NCBI GenBank assembly: GCA_043778255.1 | Contig: JAYWGN010000033.1 | Location: 1-29,888 of the forward strand | Source of the DNA: JAYWGN01 sp043778255 | GTDB lineage: Bacteria > Bacteroidota > Bacteroidia > Chitinophagales > Chitinophagaceae | DNA: 29,888 bases | Direction: 5' to 3' | Shown here: piece by piece, positions 6,956-15,643 of the stretch | Numbering within the stretch: position 1 is the stretch's first letter | How the letters are laid out: every line of letters begins with the position of its first letter | Notes under the pieces: model-generated | Told to the model about the DNA's origin: nothing | Seen by the model: the letters and a program-made list of their open reading frames with translations, nothing else | Databases searched by the model: none | Position numbers and translations under genes: made by a program

Positions 6956-9172
6956 TTACATATTAAGCCAATAATTAAGTTTGAGTACCAATGCACGGTT
7001 TTTGTTTTTAAATAAGGGATCGGTAAAATAGTTATCGGTATATACCACAAACAAATCGCTTACTGGCTTGTAACGCCACTGTAACCTACTATTAAAGTTA
7101 ATATTGTTGCGTTGGGTATTGTATTGTATAAATGTGGTCCAGAATAAATTGTTGCTAAAGTTAATTTCAATACGTTGGGCCAATAGTAACAATTTGGCAC
7201 TTGTGTAGGGCATAGGAAACTGTAAACTATTGTACTCTGCATTTAACTCAGCTGTAAAGTAGGGCTGCTTACGGTATATTAATTTAGCTGTGTATTTATT
7301 ATAATTTGCAGTATAAAATTTGCCCGTTACTATGCCACCACCATACGATACATTTTTACGTGTATCACTTTCGTAGTAAGCGCTGTATTGGTTATAGTTA
7401 TATAAGGCTTTAGGCAATGGCAACCCACTTGTAAATGCTGTAGGCTGTTGTAATTGTACACTACTAATCCCTACATTTACAACAAATAAACTAGCATTTG
7501 CAAATAGGGTAGTGTAATTAAAATTATTATTTAACTCATTAAATTTGCCATTAGTATTGAGTATATATGATAATTGGTTACTGAACCTGTGTTGGTTTAC
7601 AATGCTGTGTTTAGGAAAAATACTGTAACTAATTTGGTTGTTAATAGCTGTAAATCCGTTACGTACTACACTATCGGTAGTGCCATAGTAAGTTTCTATA
7701 CGTTGCACAAAACCCATATCGGTGTAGTAGTTAGTACCTACATGGTCAACATTAATATTGGTGGTAAACTTACGGGTATTATACCTTGCACCATAGTTAA
7801 TATAATTATTGTTATTAGTAATGGTGGGCTTTATAGCATGGTGTAACCCTGTATAGGCTTCATATTTGCCTGTTGTACTTGCATAGTTACATTGTACTCC
7901 AGTATTACGTCCATAAGCATCTATTGGTTTTTTAAGTTTATTTTTTGAGGTATAAATGCCGTTACGATTTAGTAAATAGGCTTTTACAAATGACCGTTTT
8001 AATACTTTTTTTTGGGTAGTAATTGCTGTATAGTTTTGGGCAGCATAATCGGTAATAGCTTTGGTTTGCATATTAAGTACACCTATACGTAAGCTAGGTG
8101 TAAGGTTGCCTGTAAGCCTTGCTCCACCCAGTATAGGCAATGCTTTGCCAGTAGGGCTAAGCCCAATAGTACGGCTGTAAAAAGGTTTTACTTCATCAAC
8201 ACCATAGTTACTATACAAATCACTATTTTCTAAAAAAAAGTTACGCCTTTCGGGGAAAAAAATGGAGAACCTACTGAGGTTAGTTACTTGCTTATCAACT
8301 TCTACTTGGCTAAAGTCGGGGTTGATAGTAAGGTCTACATTGAGGGTTTGTGTAACAGCTAGTTTAGCATCAATACCAGCATTAAACTTGCCTGTAATAT
8401 TAGCTAAAGCGGCATTTGTAGTTTGTACTGATTGGTTAATATAGGGTATAAGTACGGTGTTTGATTTGGCAACTTTTGGAGCCACTAGCCATTGTAAGGC
8501 TCCTGTATAACCTAAGTCATAGGCTCTAAAGTTTACGGGCATTTTTGTCCAAGTGTCAAATTCATTTTGTTTTTTATTACTCCGTATAAAGTTAATACCC
8601 CAAGTAGTGGTATTATTTTCATAGCGCAATGTTTTTAAAGGTATGGCTATTTCAATAGTGTAATAAGTAGGGTACTGTTTGGTGGCACTATACCATTTAT
8701 TATCGTAACTAAAGCTTAGGTCTTCGGCTATTGCAGTAAGCACATCATCGGCTTGTACATTATAAGCGGTTACTGAAAAGTAGTAACCATTTGTTTTTTT
8801 ATTTATGGGGTCAAGTACAATACCAATACCATCGTTATCTCTTATTCGGCTATCACGTTTTAGGGATTGTCCAATAAAAGGCATTTTGTCGTAAGCCTTT
8901 ATGGCAAAGTAAAGGAACGTTTCGTTATAGCATGTTTGTATTACAGTTTCCGTAGTAGCAGGAGCATCGTCTCTAGGGTTTTTCATCCAAAAGCCAGTAG
9001 CAGTATCGGTTGTAAGCCAAGCTGCTTCATCAAATATGCCATCAATTTTTAGGGTAGTAGTAGTTTGTTTTGTATTAAGTTGGTATTGTTGTTGGTAGGT
9101 AGTAATGGTATTATTTTGGGTAAATGCTTTTACATAGGTTATACACAAAATAAATAACAAATTTTTTTTCAT
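6956..9172 (-). CDS. DUF5916 outer-membrane protein with N-terminal CBM9-like domain
   Basis: The 738 residues begin with a signal peptide (MKKNLLFILCITYVKAF). Residues about 40-200 are a carbohydrate-binding family 9-like beta-sandwich (LKIDGIFDEAAW opening, DNDGIGIVLDP in the middle). From about 225 to the end is the DUF5916 domain, with its marker block FFPERRNFFLEN and then alternating aromatic/polar strands that fit a membrane beta-barrel; the last residues (LVLKLNYWLNM) look like a barrel-closing strand. Family members sit in the outer membrane of Bacteroidota; the substrate is not known. The first Met is supported by the signal peptide and a promoter ten bases upstream. It is convergent with ruvB. 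Confidence 0.88.
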   Translation of the reverse strand: MKKNLLFILCITYVKAFTQNNTITTYQQQYQLNTKQTTTTLKIDGIFDEAAWLTTDTATGFWMKNPRDDAPATTETVIQTCYNETFLYFAIKAYDKMPFIGQSLKRDSRIRDNDGIGIVLDPINKKTNGYYFSVTAYNVQADDVLTAIAEDLSFSYDNKWYSATKQYPTYYTIEIAIPLKTLRYENNTTTWGINFIRSNKKQNEFDTWTKMPVNFRAYDLGYTGALQWLVAPKVAKSNTVLIPYINQSVQTTNAALANITGKFNAGIDAKLAVTQTLNVDLTINPDFSQVEVDKQVTNLSRFSIFFPERRNFFLENSDLYSNYGVDEVKPFYSRTIGLSPTGKALPILGGARLTGNLTPSLRIGVLNMQTKAITDYAAQNYTAITTQKKVLKRSFVKAYLLNRNGIYTSKNKLKKPIDAYGRNTGVQCNYASTTGKYEAYTGLHHAIKPTITNNNNYINYGARYNTRKFTTNINVDHVGTNYYTDMGFVQRIETYYGTTDSVVRNGFTAINNQISYSIFPKHSIVNQHRFSNQLSYILNTNGKFNELNNNFNYTTLFANASLFVVNVGISSVQLQQPTAFTSGLPLPKALYNYNQYSAYYESDTRKNVSYGGGIVTGKFYTANYNKYTAKLIYRKQPYFTAELNAEYNSLQFPMPYTSAKLLLLAQRIEINFSNNLFWTTFIQYNTQRNNINFNSRLQWRYKPVSDLFVVYTDNYFTDPLFKNKNRALVLKLNYWLNM

Positions 9173-9182
9173 AGTGGTAACA

Positions 9183-9214
9183 CAAATATAAAAATAAAAT
9201 TTAAGTAATCACAA
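9183..9214 (-). promoter_or_regulatory. Promoter of the DUF5916 gene
   Basis: Read on the minus strand, TATATTTG (9190-9183) fits the -7 consensus, with TTG (9214-9212) 21 bases upstream as the -33 element. The box ends ten bases before the ATG at 9172, giving a very short leader. Confidence 0.6.
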
Positions 9215-9232
9215 TAATTACCATTATACTTA

Positions 9233-9270
9233 TTGTATAATGCATTTTGTATAATGCATTTTGTATAGCA
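9233..9270 (+). repeat. 14-bp tandem repeat overlapping a promoter
   Basis: TTGTATAATGCATT is repeated exactly at 9233-9246 and 9247-9260, and a third partial copy (TTGTATAGCA) follows to 9270. The third copy supplies the TTTTG of the -33 element of the AAA ATPase gene. A related copy lies behind that gene at 10457-10468. This arrangement fits binding sites for a regulator. Confidence 0.8.
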
Positions 9271-9290
9271 ATATTAAGTTACTATATTTG
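9259..9290 (+). promoter_or_regulatory. Promoter of the AAA ATPase gene, leaderless type
   Basis: TTTTG (9259-9263), a 19-base spacer, and TATATTTG (9283-9290) give a full match to the Bacteroidota promoter. The ATG begins at 9294, three bases after the box, so a leaderless mRNA is predicted. Confidence 0.75.
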
Positions 9291-9293
9291 ACT

Positions 9294-10442
9294 ATGGAAA
9301 TATTTGAAAACCCCTTTGGTATTAACAATTATATAGACCCCGATCACTTTTGTAACCGTGAGTGGGAAACAAAACAATTACTTTCTAATGTACGCAATAA
9401 TAATCACACAGCTTTTTTTGCTTTGCGACGGCTAGGCAAAACAGCCCTAATAAAACATATATTTTACCTAGTACAAAAGCAAAAAAATCAAAAATGTATA
9501 TACATTGATATATTTGCTACCCAAAATTTAAAAGACTTAACCAACTTATTAGCTAATACTATTTATAGTATGTTTTCCGAAAAAAAAGGAATAGGACAAA
9601 AGTTTTTGGACGCCATTAAATTATTTAGACCTGTATTGAGTATTGACCCTTTAACTGGCGACCCTGAATTGAGTTTGGATATAACCAAAGCGCCTCAATA
9701 TGAAAAAACGATACCACAACTGTTACATTTTTTGGATTCTCAAGATGTGAAAATAGTTATAGCCATAGATGAGTTTCAACAAATATTAAATTATCCAGAA
9801 ACTAATGTAGAGGCCATATTAAGAACAGTAATGCAATCATTAAAAAACACCACTTTTTTATTTTGTGGTAGCAATCAAGCTATGATGCAAGAAATATTTA
9901 ATAACACCAAACGGCCATTTTACAGTAGTTGTAGTAGTATTCATTTGCAAAAAATTGAGGAAAATGAATATGCTAGATTTATACAAAAAATATTTACCCA
10001 ATACAAATACAAAATAAGCGACGAATTAATTTACGATATATTAGCATATACCAAAATACATACTTACTATACACAATACTTTTGCAATCAATTATTTGCC
10101 CAAAGGCAAAAAAATATAACTGCCTTACTGGTACAACATATAAAGTACAGTATATTAGAAAATAAAAAAGGAGATTATTTTCAATACCGTAATTTGCTAA
10201 CACCTACTCAATGGAAACTATTAGTGGCTATTGGTAAAGAGGAAACAGTAACTCAGCCCTACAATAAAGCATTTATTAGTAAGTATAAACTTGGTTCACC
10301 CGCTATAACAAAGCGAAGCTTAGATGCCTTAGTTACCAAAGAAATGGTGTATAAAAATACCAATACTGTAACTACTACTTATGCAGTATATGATAAATTT
10401 TTGATGCGGTGGCTACAATACTATATGGCAACCGAAAACTAA
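9294..10442 (+). CDS. AAA ATPase of the ATPase_2 type
   Basis: The 382-residue protein resembles the archaeal-type ATPase_2 family of STAND-like P-loop proteins. After an NPFG opening, the P-loop is the reduced form RRLGKT (45-50, Lys49), lacking the usual GxxxxG start. Walker B is VIAIDEFQQI (155-164), and FLFCGSNQAMM fits sensor 1. The last 80 residues (LLTPTQWKLL onward, ending RWLQYY) look like a winged helix. Members of this family in Bacteroidota are numerous and often linked to mobile or defence functions, but no partner gene is here. ATG at 9294 is preferred over the upstream TTG at 9261, because the promoter box ends at 9290 and the family begins with this ENPFG block. Confidence 0.88.
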   Translation: MEIFENPFGINNYIDPDHFCNREWETKQLLSNVRNNNHTAFFALRRLGKTALIKHIFYLVQKQKNQKCIYIDIFATQNLKDLTNLLANTIYSMFSEKKGIGQKFLDAIKLFRPVLSIDPLTGDPELSLDITKAPQYEKTIPQLLHFLDSQDVKIVIAIDEFQQILNYPETNVEAILRTVMQSLKNTTFLFCGSNQAMMQEIFNNTKRPFYSSCSSIHLQKIEENEYARFIQKIFTQYKYKISDELIYDILAYTKIHTYYTQYFCNQLFAQRQKNITALLVQHIKYSILENKKGDYFQYRNLLTPTQWKLLVAIGKEETVTQPYNKAFISKYKLGSPAITKRSLDALVTKEMVYKNTNTVTTTYAVYDKFLMRWLQYYMATEN

Positions 10443-10449
10443 TAATGTT

Positions 10450-10476
10450 ATACATTTTGTATAATGCAAAATGTAT
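10450..10476 (+). promoter_or_regulatory. Palindrome containing the 14-bp repeat core
   Basis: ATACATTTTG (10450-10459) and CAAAATGTAT (10467-10476) are perfect complements around TATAATG. The segment contains TTGTATAATGCA, the core of the repeat found before the ATPase gene. It lies between the ATPase gene and the HupE-like gene. No T-tract follows, so an operator is likelier than a terminator. Confidence 0.55.
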
Positions 10477-10500
10477 AGTTTTATAAAAACGCTTTAAACT

Positions 10501-11079
10501 ATGGATAGTAATTTTCAATTTTGGTTTCAATACGGCATACAACATATACTAAGTATTGATGCTGTAGATCATATTTTATATATAACAGCACTCTGTATTG
10601 CATTTAACCTAAAAAGTTATAAAAAAATACTTGAACTCATTACAGCATTTACTATTGGGCATAGCATAACCTTGTTGCTTACTGCATTAAATTATATTAA
10701 CATTAATACGAGTTGGGTAGAGTTTGCCATACCACTCACCATTGCGAGTACTTGTGTAGTTAATATGATTAATCACAATAAATTAAAGCAACCAATTTTA
10801 TTTCAATATAGTACAGCCCTATTTTTTGGATTTATACATGGTATGGCTTACGGTGCTATAAGTGTAAGTAGCTTGTATAGTGGTAGTGAAGCCGTACTAC
10901 TAGTATTAGCATTTAACCTTGGTGTAGAGTTAGCCCAACTACTTGTGGTTACTATTGTACTTAGTGTGAGTTATATAGTAGTAACCAAACTAAAATTGCC
11001 CAACAAATATTGGGTGCTATGCCTTTCATCAATTATATTATGCTATGCTATATATTTAGCTATAAAAAATATACCTTAG
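10501..11079 (+). CDS. HupE/UreJ family membrane protein
   Basis: The 192-residue protein is an integral inner-membrane protein with about six hydrophobic helices, in the HupE/UreJ family of secondary nickel/cobalt permeases. Visible family signatures are GIQHILSIDAVDHILY near the N-terminus (His and Asp-His pairs), FTIGHSITL, FGFIHGMAYG and FNLGVELAQL. The first motif has the longer spacing found in a Bacteroidota subgroup, in which metal transport has not been shown. There is no hydrogenase or urease gene nearby, so the substrate is open. The ATG at 10501 begins directly with the first conserved block. It may be read together with the ATPase gene, 58 bases upstream. Confidence 0.85.
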   Translation: MDSNFQFWFQYGIQHILSIDAVDHILYITALCIAFNLKSYKKILELITAFTIGHSITLLLTALNYININTSWVEFAIPLTIASTCVVNMINHNKLKQPILFQYSTALFFGFIHGMAYGAISVSSLYSGSEAVLLVLAFNLGVELAQLLVVTIVLSVSYIVVTKLKLPNKYWVLCLSSIILCYAIYLAIKNIP

Positions 11080-11151
11080 CACCTACACCACTTTATTTGT
11101 AATAATATTGTAGCAACATAACATCAATTAGCCTAAAAAAAAATTCAACAC

Positions 11152-13554
11152 ATGCATAAACTCTGTATTGCCTTATTAGTAATAGTATCAACTGCAACAG
11201 CACAGGATATTCGTAATAACCCAACTAGTAACCATGGTAACAAATTTGAACAATTGGGTACCATTTTGGCTACGCCTAATGAGTACCGCACTGCAAGTGG
11301 CGCACCTGGGCCAAAGTATTGGCAACAACGAGCCGATTATGATATTACCTGTACATTAGATGAGGCCAACCTTAAACTTACGGGTAGCGAAACCATAACC
11401 TACATTAACAATAGCCCCGATGTATTGACCTACCTATGGCTACAGTTAGATGAAAACCAACATAGCACACAGAACAATGCAGGCTACCAAAATAGTAGTA
11501 CCATGAACAAAACTATGACCGATAATGACCTTAAAAGATATGAAAAACCTACCGAGGATAAATATGGTGATAAGATTGAAAAAATTACTGATGCTACAGG
11601 TAAAGATTTGAAATATACCGTTAACAAAACTATGATGCGAGTGGAGTTACCCACACAACTTAAGCCTGGACAAAAATTTGTATTTAAGGTAAAATGGTAT
11701 TACAATATAAGTAACCGTATGCAAACTGGTGGCCGTGGTGGTTACGAAATGTTTGATGATGGTAACTCCTTATTTACAATGGCACAATGGTACCCAAGGT
11801 TATGTGTATATAGCGATTTTCAGGGTTGGCAAAACCACCAATTTACAGGTCGTGGTGAGTTTGCACTTACATTTGGCAACTTTAAAGTAAGTATGACTGT
11901 ACCCGCCGACCATGCCGTAGCTGCCACTGGCGAATGTACTAATTATGCTCAAGTGCTTACTAGCACTGAATTAGCCCGATGGAACAAATTGCAAACTGCA
12001 ACCGATGTAACCGAAGTAATAACATTAGATGAAGCAAAAGCTAAAGAAAAAACAAAAAGTACAAAACAAAAAACTTGGATATTTAAAGCCGATAATGTAA
12101 GGGATTTTGCTTGGGGTAGTAGCCGAAAATTTGTATGGGATGCTATGCCTGTAAAAGTAGACGGCAAAAAAGTAATGTGTATGAGTATGTACCCAAAAGA
12201 GGCTTACACTTTATATAGGAAATACAGTACTAAGGCAGTGGCACATACCATTGTAACCTACAGCAAATTTACTATACCTTACCCTTACCCTGTAGCCCAA
12301 AGTATAGAAGCTAGTAATGGTATGGAGTACCCAATGATATGTTTTAACTTTGGCCGTACCGAAAAAGATGGCACTTACTCACAAGGTACTAAGTATGGTA
12401 TGTTGGGTGTGGTAATACATGAAGTGGGGCACAATTTTTTTCCTATGATAATTAATAGTGATGAACGCCAATGGAGTTGGATGGATGAAGGCTTAAATAC
12501 ATTTGTTGAATATTTAAGTGAGGAGTTGTTTGAAAATAGTTTTCCGAGTAGGCGTGGACCAGCATTTACTATAGCCGATTATATGAAAATGCCCAAAGAC
12601 CAACTAGAGCCCATAATGACCAATAGTGAAAACATTATTCAATTTGGGCCAAATGCTTACAGTAAGCCAGCTACAGGGCTTAACATACTACGAGAAACCA
12701 TAATGGGTAGAGAATTATTTGACTATAGCTTTAAAGAATATGCAAGGCGTTGGGCATTTAAACACCCTACACCAGCCGATTTTTTTAGAACCATGGAAGA
12801 TGCAAGTGCCGAGGATTTAGATTGGTTTTGGAGAGGTTGGTTTTACAGTATTGACCCTGTAGATATTAGTTTGGATACAGTAAAAGCATACACCTTGAAA
12901 ATAGACAATGCCAATAGTACAACCCCGCCTAATAACGGTGGAGCTATTACTCAACGTAATACAACAAAGCCATTTGATGATATAAGCAAAATAAGAAACC
13001 GACAAGACCCCAAAATAAAATTTGCTGTAGATGTAGATGTATCGTTAGTAGATGCTTACACTAACTACAAACCTTGGGAAACAGCCGACTCCGTGTTAGT
13101 TATAAACAGACCACCCACAACAGCAAATGTAAGAGATACATTTACTACCGACGAAAAAATGGCTATGGCTAGTAACACATTTTTTTACGAAATTACTTGT
13201 AGCAATAAAGGTGGACTAGTAATGCCCATAATAATAGAATGGACATATGCCGACGGCACAAAAGAAATAGACAGAATACCAGCTCAAGTATGGCGTAGTA
13301 ACGAAAATAAAGTAGTAAAAACATTTATGAAACGTAAAGCTGTAACAGCTGTAAAGCTTGACCCAATGAGGGAAACAGCCGATATAAATGAAAAAAATAA
13401 CGTATGGCCAATTAATAAGGATGAGGTAAATAGCTTTCAATTATTTAAAGCAAGGCAAGGGGCTGCTCCAATTAGAGGTGCTAGTAGCGGTGTAGAAAAC
13501 CTACTGCAACGACAAGCCAAAAAAGAAGGCAAAACCCTAACCCCAGTTTATTAA
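11152..13554 (+). CDS. Secreted M1 family metallopeptidase
   Basis: The 800-residue protein is a gluzincin aminopeptidase-type enzyme exported by a signal peptide (MHKLCIALLVIVSTATAQ). An N-terminal M1 beta-domain (ADYDITCTLDEANLKLTGSE) precedes the exopeptidase-loop analogue SNGMEYP. The zinc site is HEVGH at 423-427 and Glu446 in WMDEG, which is the exact HExxH-18-E spacing. The C-terminal 200 residues are a less conserved extension with beta-rich segments. It probably degrades peptides in the periplasm or outside. A run of ten T behind the stop codon has no stem. The gene is alone on this strand before the cytochrome peroxidase gene, 59 bases away. Confidence 0.93.
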   Translation: MHKLCIALLVIVSTATAQDIRNNPTSNHGNKFEQLGTILATPNEYRTASGAPGPKYWQQRADYDITCTLDEANLKLTGSETITYINNSPDVLTYLWLQLDENQHSTQNNAGYQNSSTMNKTMTDNDLKRYEKPTEDKYGDKIEKITDATGKDLKYTVNKTMMRVELPTQLKPGQKFVFKVKWYYNISNRMQTGGRGGYEMFDDGNSLFTMAQWYPRLCVYSDFQGWQNHQFTGRGEFALTFGNFKVSMTVPADHAVAATGECTNYAQVLTSTELARWNKLQTATDVTEVITLDEAKAKEKTKSTKQKTWIFKADNVRDFAWGSSRKFVWDAMPVKVDGKKVMCMSMYPKEAYTLYRKYSTKAVAHTIVTYSKFTIPYPYPVAQSIEASNGMEYPMICFNFGRTEKDGTYSQGTKYGMLGVVIHEVGHNFFPMIINSDERQWSWMDEGLNTFVEYLSEELFENSFPSRRGPAFTIADYMKMPKDQLEPIMTNSENIIQFGPNAYSKPATGLNILRETIMGRELFDYSFKEYARRWAFKHPTPADFFRTMEDASAEDLDWFWRGWFYSIDPVDISLDTVKAYTLKIDNANSTTPPNNGGAITQRNTTKPFDDISKIRNRQDPKIKFAVDVDVSLVDAYTNYKPWETADSVLVINRPPTTANVRDTFTTDEKMAMASNTFFYEITCSNKGGLVMPIIIEWTYADGTKEIDRIPAQVWRSNENKVVKTFMKRKAVTAVKLDPMRETADINEKNNVWPINKDEVNSFQLFKARQGAAPIRGASSGVENLLQRQAKKEGKTLTPVY

Positions 13555-13613
13555 ACAAATTTTTTTTTTGAGGTGACATTAAACTTTTTTGGAAATTATA
13601 AGTCGTACAAATT

Positions 13614-14807
13614 ATGCAAAAAAAACTAACCGTAATTACAGCATTGCTGCTGCTTGTAATGGCATTTCAATTTTGTAAAAAAACTAAAAGTAATACCACT
13701 ACCACACCTACTTATGCTGCTATTAAAGCTGCATTTGGTGTTAATATAGACCCTACTAATTTGGCTAATTATGCCAACCAAGCCAAGCCAGCTTATATTA
13801 ATAAAGACAATACGGGCAGCAATGCCATTACCAATACTAAAGCGACTTTGGGCAGGGTATTATTCTACGACAAAAACCTAAGTATTGACAATAGTGTAAG
13901 CTGCGGTAGTTGCCATAGGCAGGAGTTTGCATTTGGCGATACCGCCCTACAAAGTAAAGGTGTAAGTGGCGGACTTACAGGCAGGCACAGTATGAGGCTA
14001 ATTAATGCAAGGTTTGCTGTGGAGGCTAAGTTTTTTTGGAACGAAAGAGCCGCTACATTAGAGGCACAAACTACACAACCCATACAAGACCATGCCGAAA
14101 TGGGATTTAGTGGCCAAAGTGGACGACCAACTTTTGCAACGTTAGTTGCCAAACTAACAGCTATACCTTACTACACCGAATTATTTCAATTTGTATATGG
14201 CGATGCTACTATAACCGAACCTCGTATGCAGGAGTGTATGGCACAGTTTGTAAGGAGCATACAATCGTTCGATAGTAAATACGATGCAGGTAGGGCATTA
14301 GTTGCTAATGACGGTCAGGCTTTCCCTAACTTTACGGCACAGGAAAACACTGGTAAAAATTTGTATTTAACCCCTCCTAACTTTGATGCAACAAGTAATA
14401 GAATTGGTGGTGGTGTAGGTTGCAATGGGTGCCACAATGCCCCCGAATTTGACATAGATCCTAATACCCGAAACAATGGTATAATTGGCACTATAGGTAG
14501 CCCAACTTTAGATTTATTAAACACCAGAGCACCAACCTTACGTGACTTAGCAAAGCCAAATGGGCAGCCTAACTCACCCATGATGCACACAGGTGTAATA
14601 GCTACTTTGCAAACTGTTATTGGGCATTATGGTACTATTAATATTGCACCCGGCAATAATAATTTAGATGCTAGGCTTCGCCCAAATGGTATTGGGCAAA
14701 AACTTAACCTTACTGCACCTGAAGTAAATGCCCTAATTGCATTTTTGCAAACCCTTACTGGCAGCAATGTATATACCGATGCTAAGTGGAAAAGTCCATT
14801 TTTGTAA
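13614..14807 (+). CDS. Di-heme cytochrome c peroxidase (CcpA/MauG family)
   Basis: The 397-residue protein reduces hydrogen peroxide with electrons from cytochrome c, or belongs to the MauG-like branch that oxidises other substrates. Two c-type heme sites are plain: Cys97-Gly-Ser-Cys100-His101 and Cys270-Asn-Gly-Cys273-His274. Typical blocks are GRVLFYDKNLS before the first heme and APTLRDLAKPNG in the second domain. The N-terminus (LLLLVMAFQFCKK) is an export signal; the Cys could be a lipid anchor, but Phe at -1 is not a normal lipobox residue. It is periplasmic either way. Its stop lies eight bases from the stop of convergent recO. Confidence 0.93.
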   Translation: MQKKLTVITALLLLVMAFQFCKKTKSNTTTTPTYAAIKAAFGVNIDPTNLANYANQAKPAYINKDNTGSNAITNTKATLGRVLFYDKNLSIDNSVSCGSCHRQEFAFGDTALQSKGVSGGLTGRHSMRLINARFAVEAKFFWNERAATLEAQTTQPIQDHAEMGFSGQSGRPTFATLVAKLTAIPYYTELFQFVYGDATITEPRMQECMAQFVRSIQSFDSKYDAGRALVANDGQAFPNFTAQENTGKNLYLTPPNFDATSNRIGGGVGCNGCHNAPEFDIDPNTRNNGIIGTIGSPTLDLLNTRAPTLRDLAKPNGQPNSPMMHTGVIATLQTVIGHYGTINIAPGNNNLDARLRPNGIGQKLNLTAPEVNALIAFLQTLTGSNVYTDAKWKSPFL

Positions 14808-14815
14808 TATAAAAG

Positions 14816-15559
14816 TTAAGCTAATATTTCGCTAAGTATAGCAAGGCTTTTTATTTTGCCAAAGTCAGTTATATGTAGTTGGTAAAATATTTCAATGTAG
14901 CCTAATAACAATTTACGATGTGAACCATTAAGGGTAATACTTTCCAAATCGTTAGGGTGTATAGCTTTTAAATACTGGCTTATAAGCCCACAGTGTGGTT
15001 CAACTACTGCATAGCTATGTAAGGGCAATACATTGGTAAAGCACCCATCTTTAAGGTCGAGCAGGTTGTTGGTGTTATTATAATTATCAATAAGTTGTAT
15101 GCCAAATAAGTTAGGCAATTGTAAGGCAATGTATAAGGGCAAGTTGGCAGTTACATTACCCTTTGCCGTATCTATTGCTAACAATACATCCTCTACAAAA
15201 TAAAATAATTCGGGGTTTTCGTCGGGTTGCTTTACACATTTTTGTAACAACTCAACGGTGTATAAAGCAATGGCATTTTTTATAACACTACTATATATTT
15301 GTTGGTATAGGTATGCCCATTTGTACTCCTTTACAAAGTTGAGTTGCTTTAATGGGTTGTGGTACACTACCATTTCTAACAATGCAGCAGGTTGAAAAAA
15401 GTTGGCTTTTGCAGCTTTTGTTTTAGTGCCTTGCCTTACCCCTTTTATAATATAAGTTTGTATGCCAAACAACTCCGTTAATGCTGTTACAATAAGGCTT
15501 GTATCGCCATAGTGTACCGCTTTAAGTATTATTGCTTTGGTAGTATGTGTAAGTGGCAT
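14816..15559 (-). CDS. recO: DNA repair protein RecO
   Basis: RecO loads RecA on SSB-coated single strands together with RecR and anneals complementary strands. The 247 residues fit the family. The N-terminal OB fold begins THTTKAIILKAVHYGDTS and contains IIKGVRQGTK; the helical C-terminal part follows. The Bacteroidota form lacks a complete zinc-binding Cys set. ATG at 15559 is preferred over 15574, because a TACATTTG promoter box ends four bases before it and the upstream ATG would lie inside that box. It is downstream of the clpP terminator and convergent with the peroxidase gene. Confidence 0.92.
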   Translation of the reverse strand: MPLTHTTKAIILKAVHYGDTSLIVTALTELFGIQTYIIKGVRQGTKTKAAKANFFQPAALLEMVVYHNPLKQLNFVKEYKWAYLYQQIYSSVIKNAIALYTVELLQKCVKQPDENPELFYFVEDVLLAIDTAKGNVTANLPLYIALQLPNLFGIQLIDNYNNTNNLLDLKDGCFTNVLPLHSYAVVEPHCGLISQYLKAIHPNDLESITLNGSHRKLLLGYIEIFYQLHITDFGKIKSLAILSEILA

Positions 15560-15563
15560 TGTA

Positions 15564-15571
15564 CAAATGTA
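15564..15571 (-). promoter_or_regulatory. -7 box of recO, leaderless type
   Basis: On the minus strand TACATTTG (15571-15564) fits TAnnTTTG and is followed by TACA and the recO ATG at 15559. No clear -33 element is seen, because that region is the clpP terminator stem. Confidence 0.55.
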
Positions 15572-15575
15572 CATT

Positions 15576-15615
15576 AAAAAAAAGCCTAGAATTTTTGTTA
15601 AATTATCTAGGCTTT
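15576..15615 (-). terminator. Intrinsic terminator behind clpP
   Basis: Read on the minus strand, AAAGCCTAGA (15615-15606) and TCTAGGCTTT (15590-15581) form a perfect 10-bp stem followed by a run of eight T (15583-15576). It ends transcription from the two clpP genes just before the recO promoter box. Confidence 0.88.
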
Positions 15616-15643
15616 CCTAATTTTTTTAAAAGAGATTTCTTTT

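Noticed and set aside
13562..13569. T-run behind the M1 peptidase gene as terminator
   Set aside because: No stem precedes it, so an intrinsic terminator cannot be supported.
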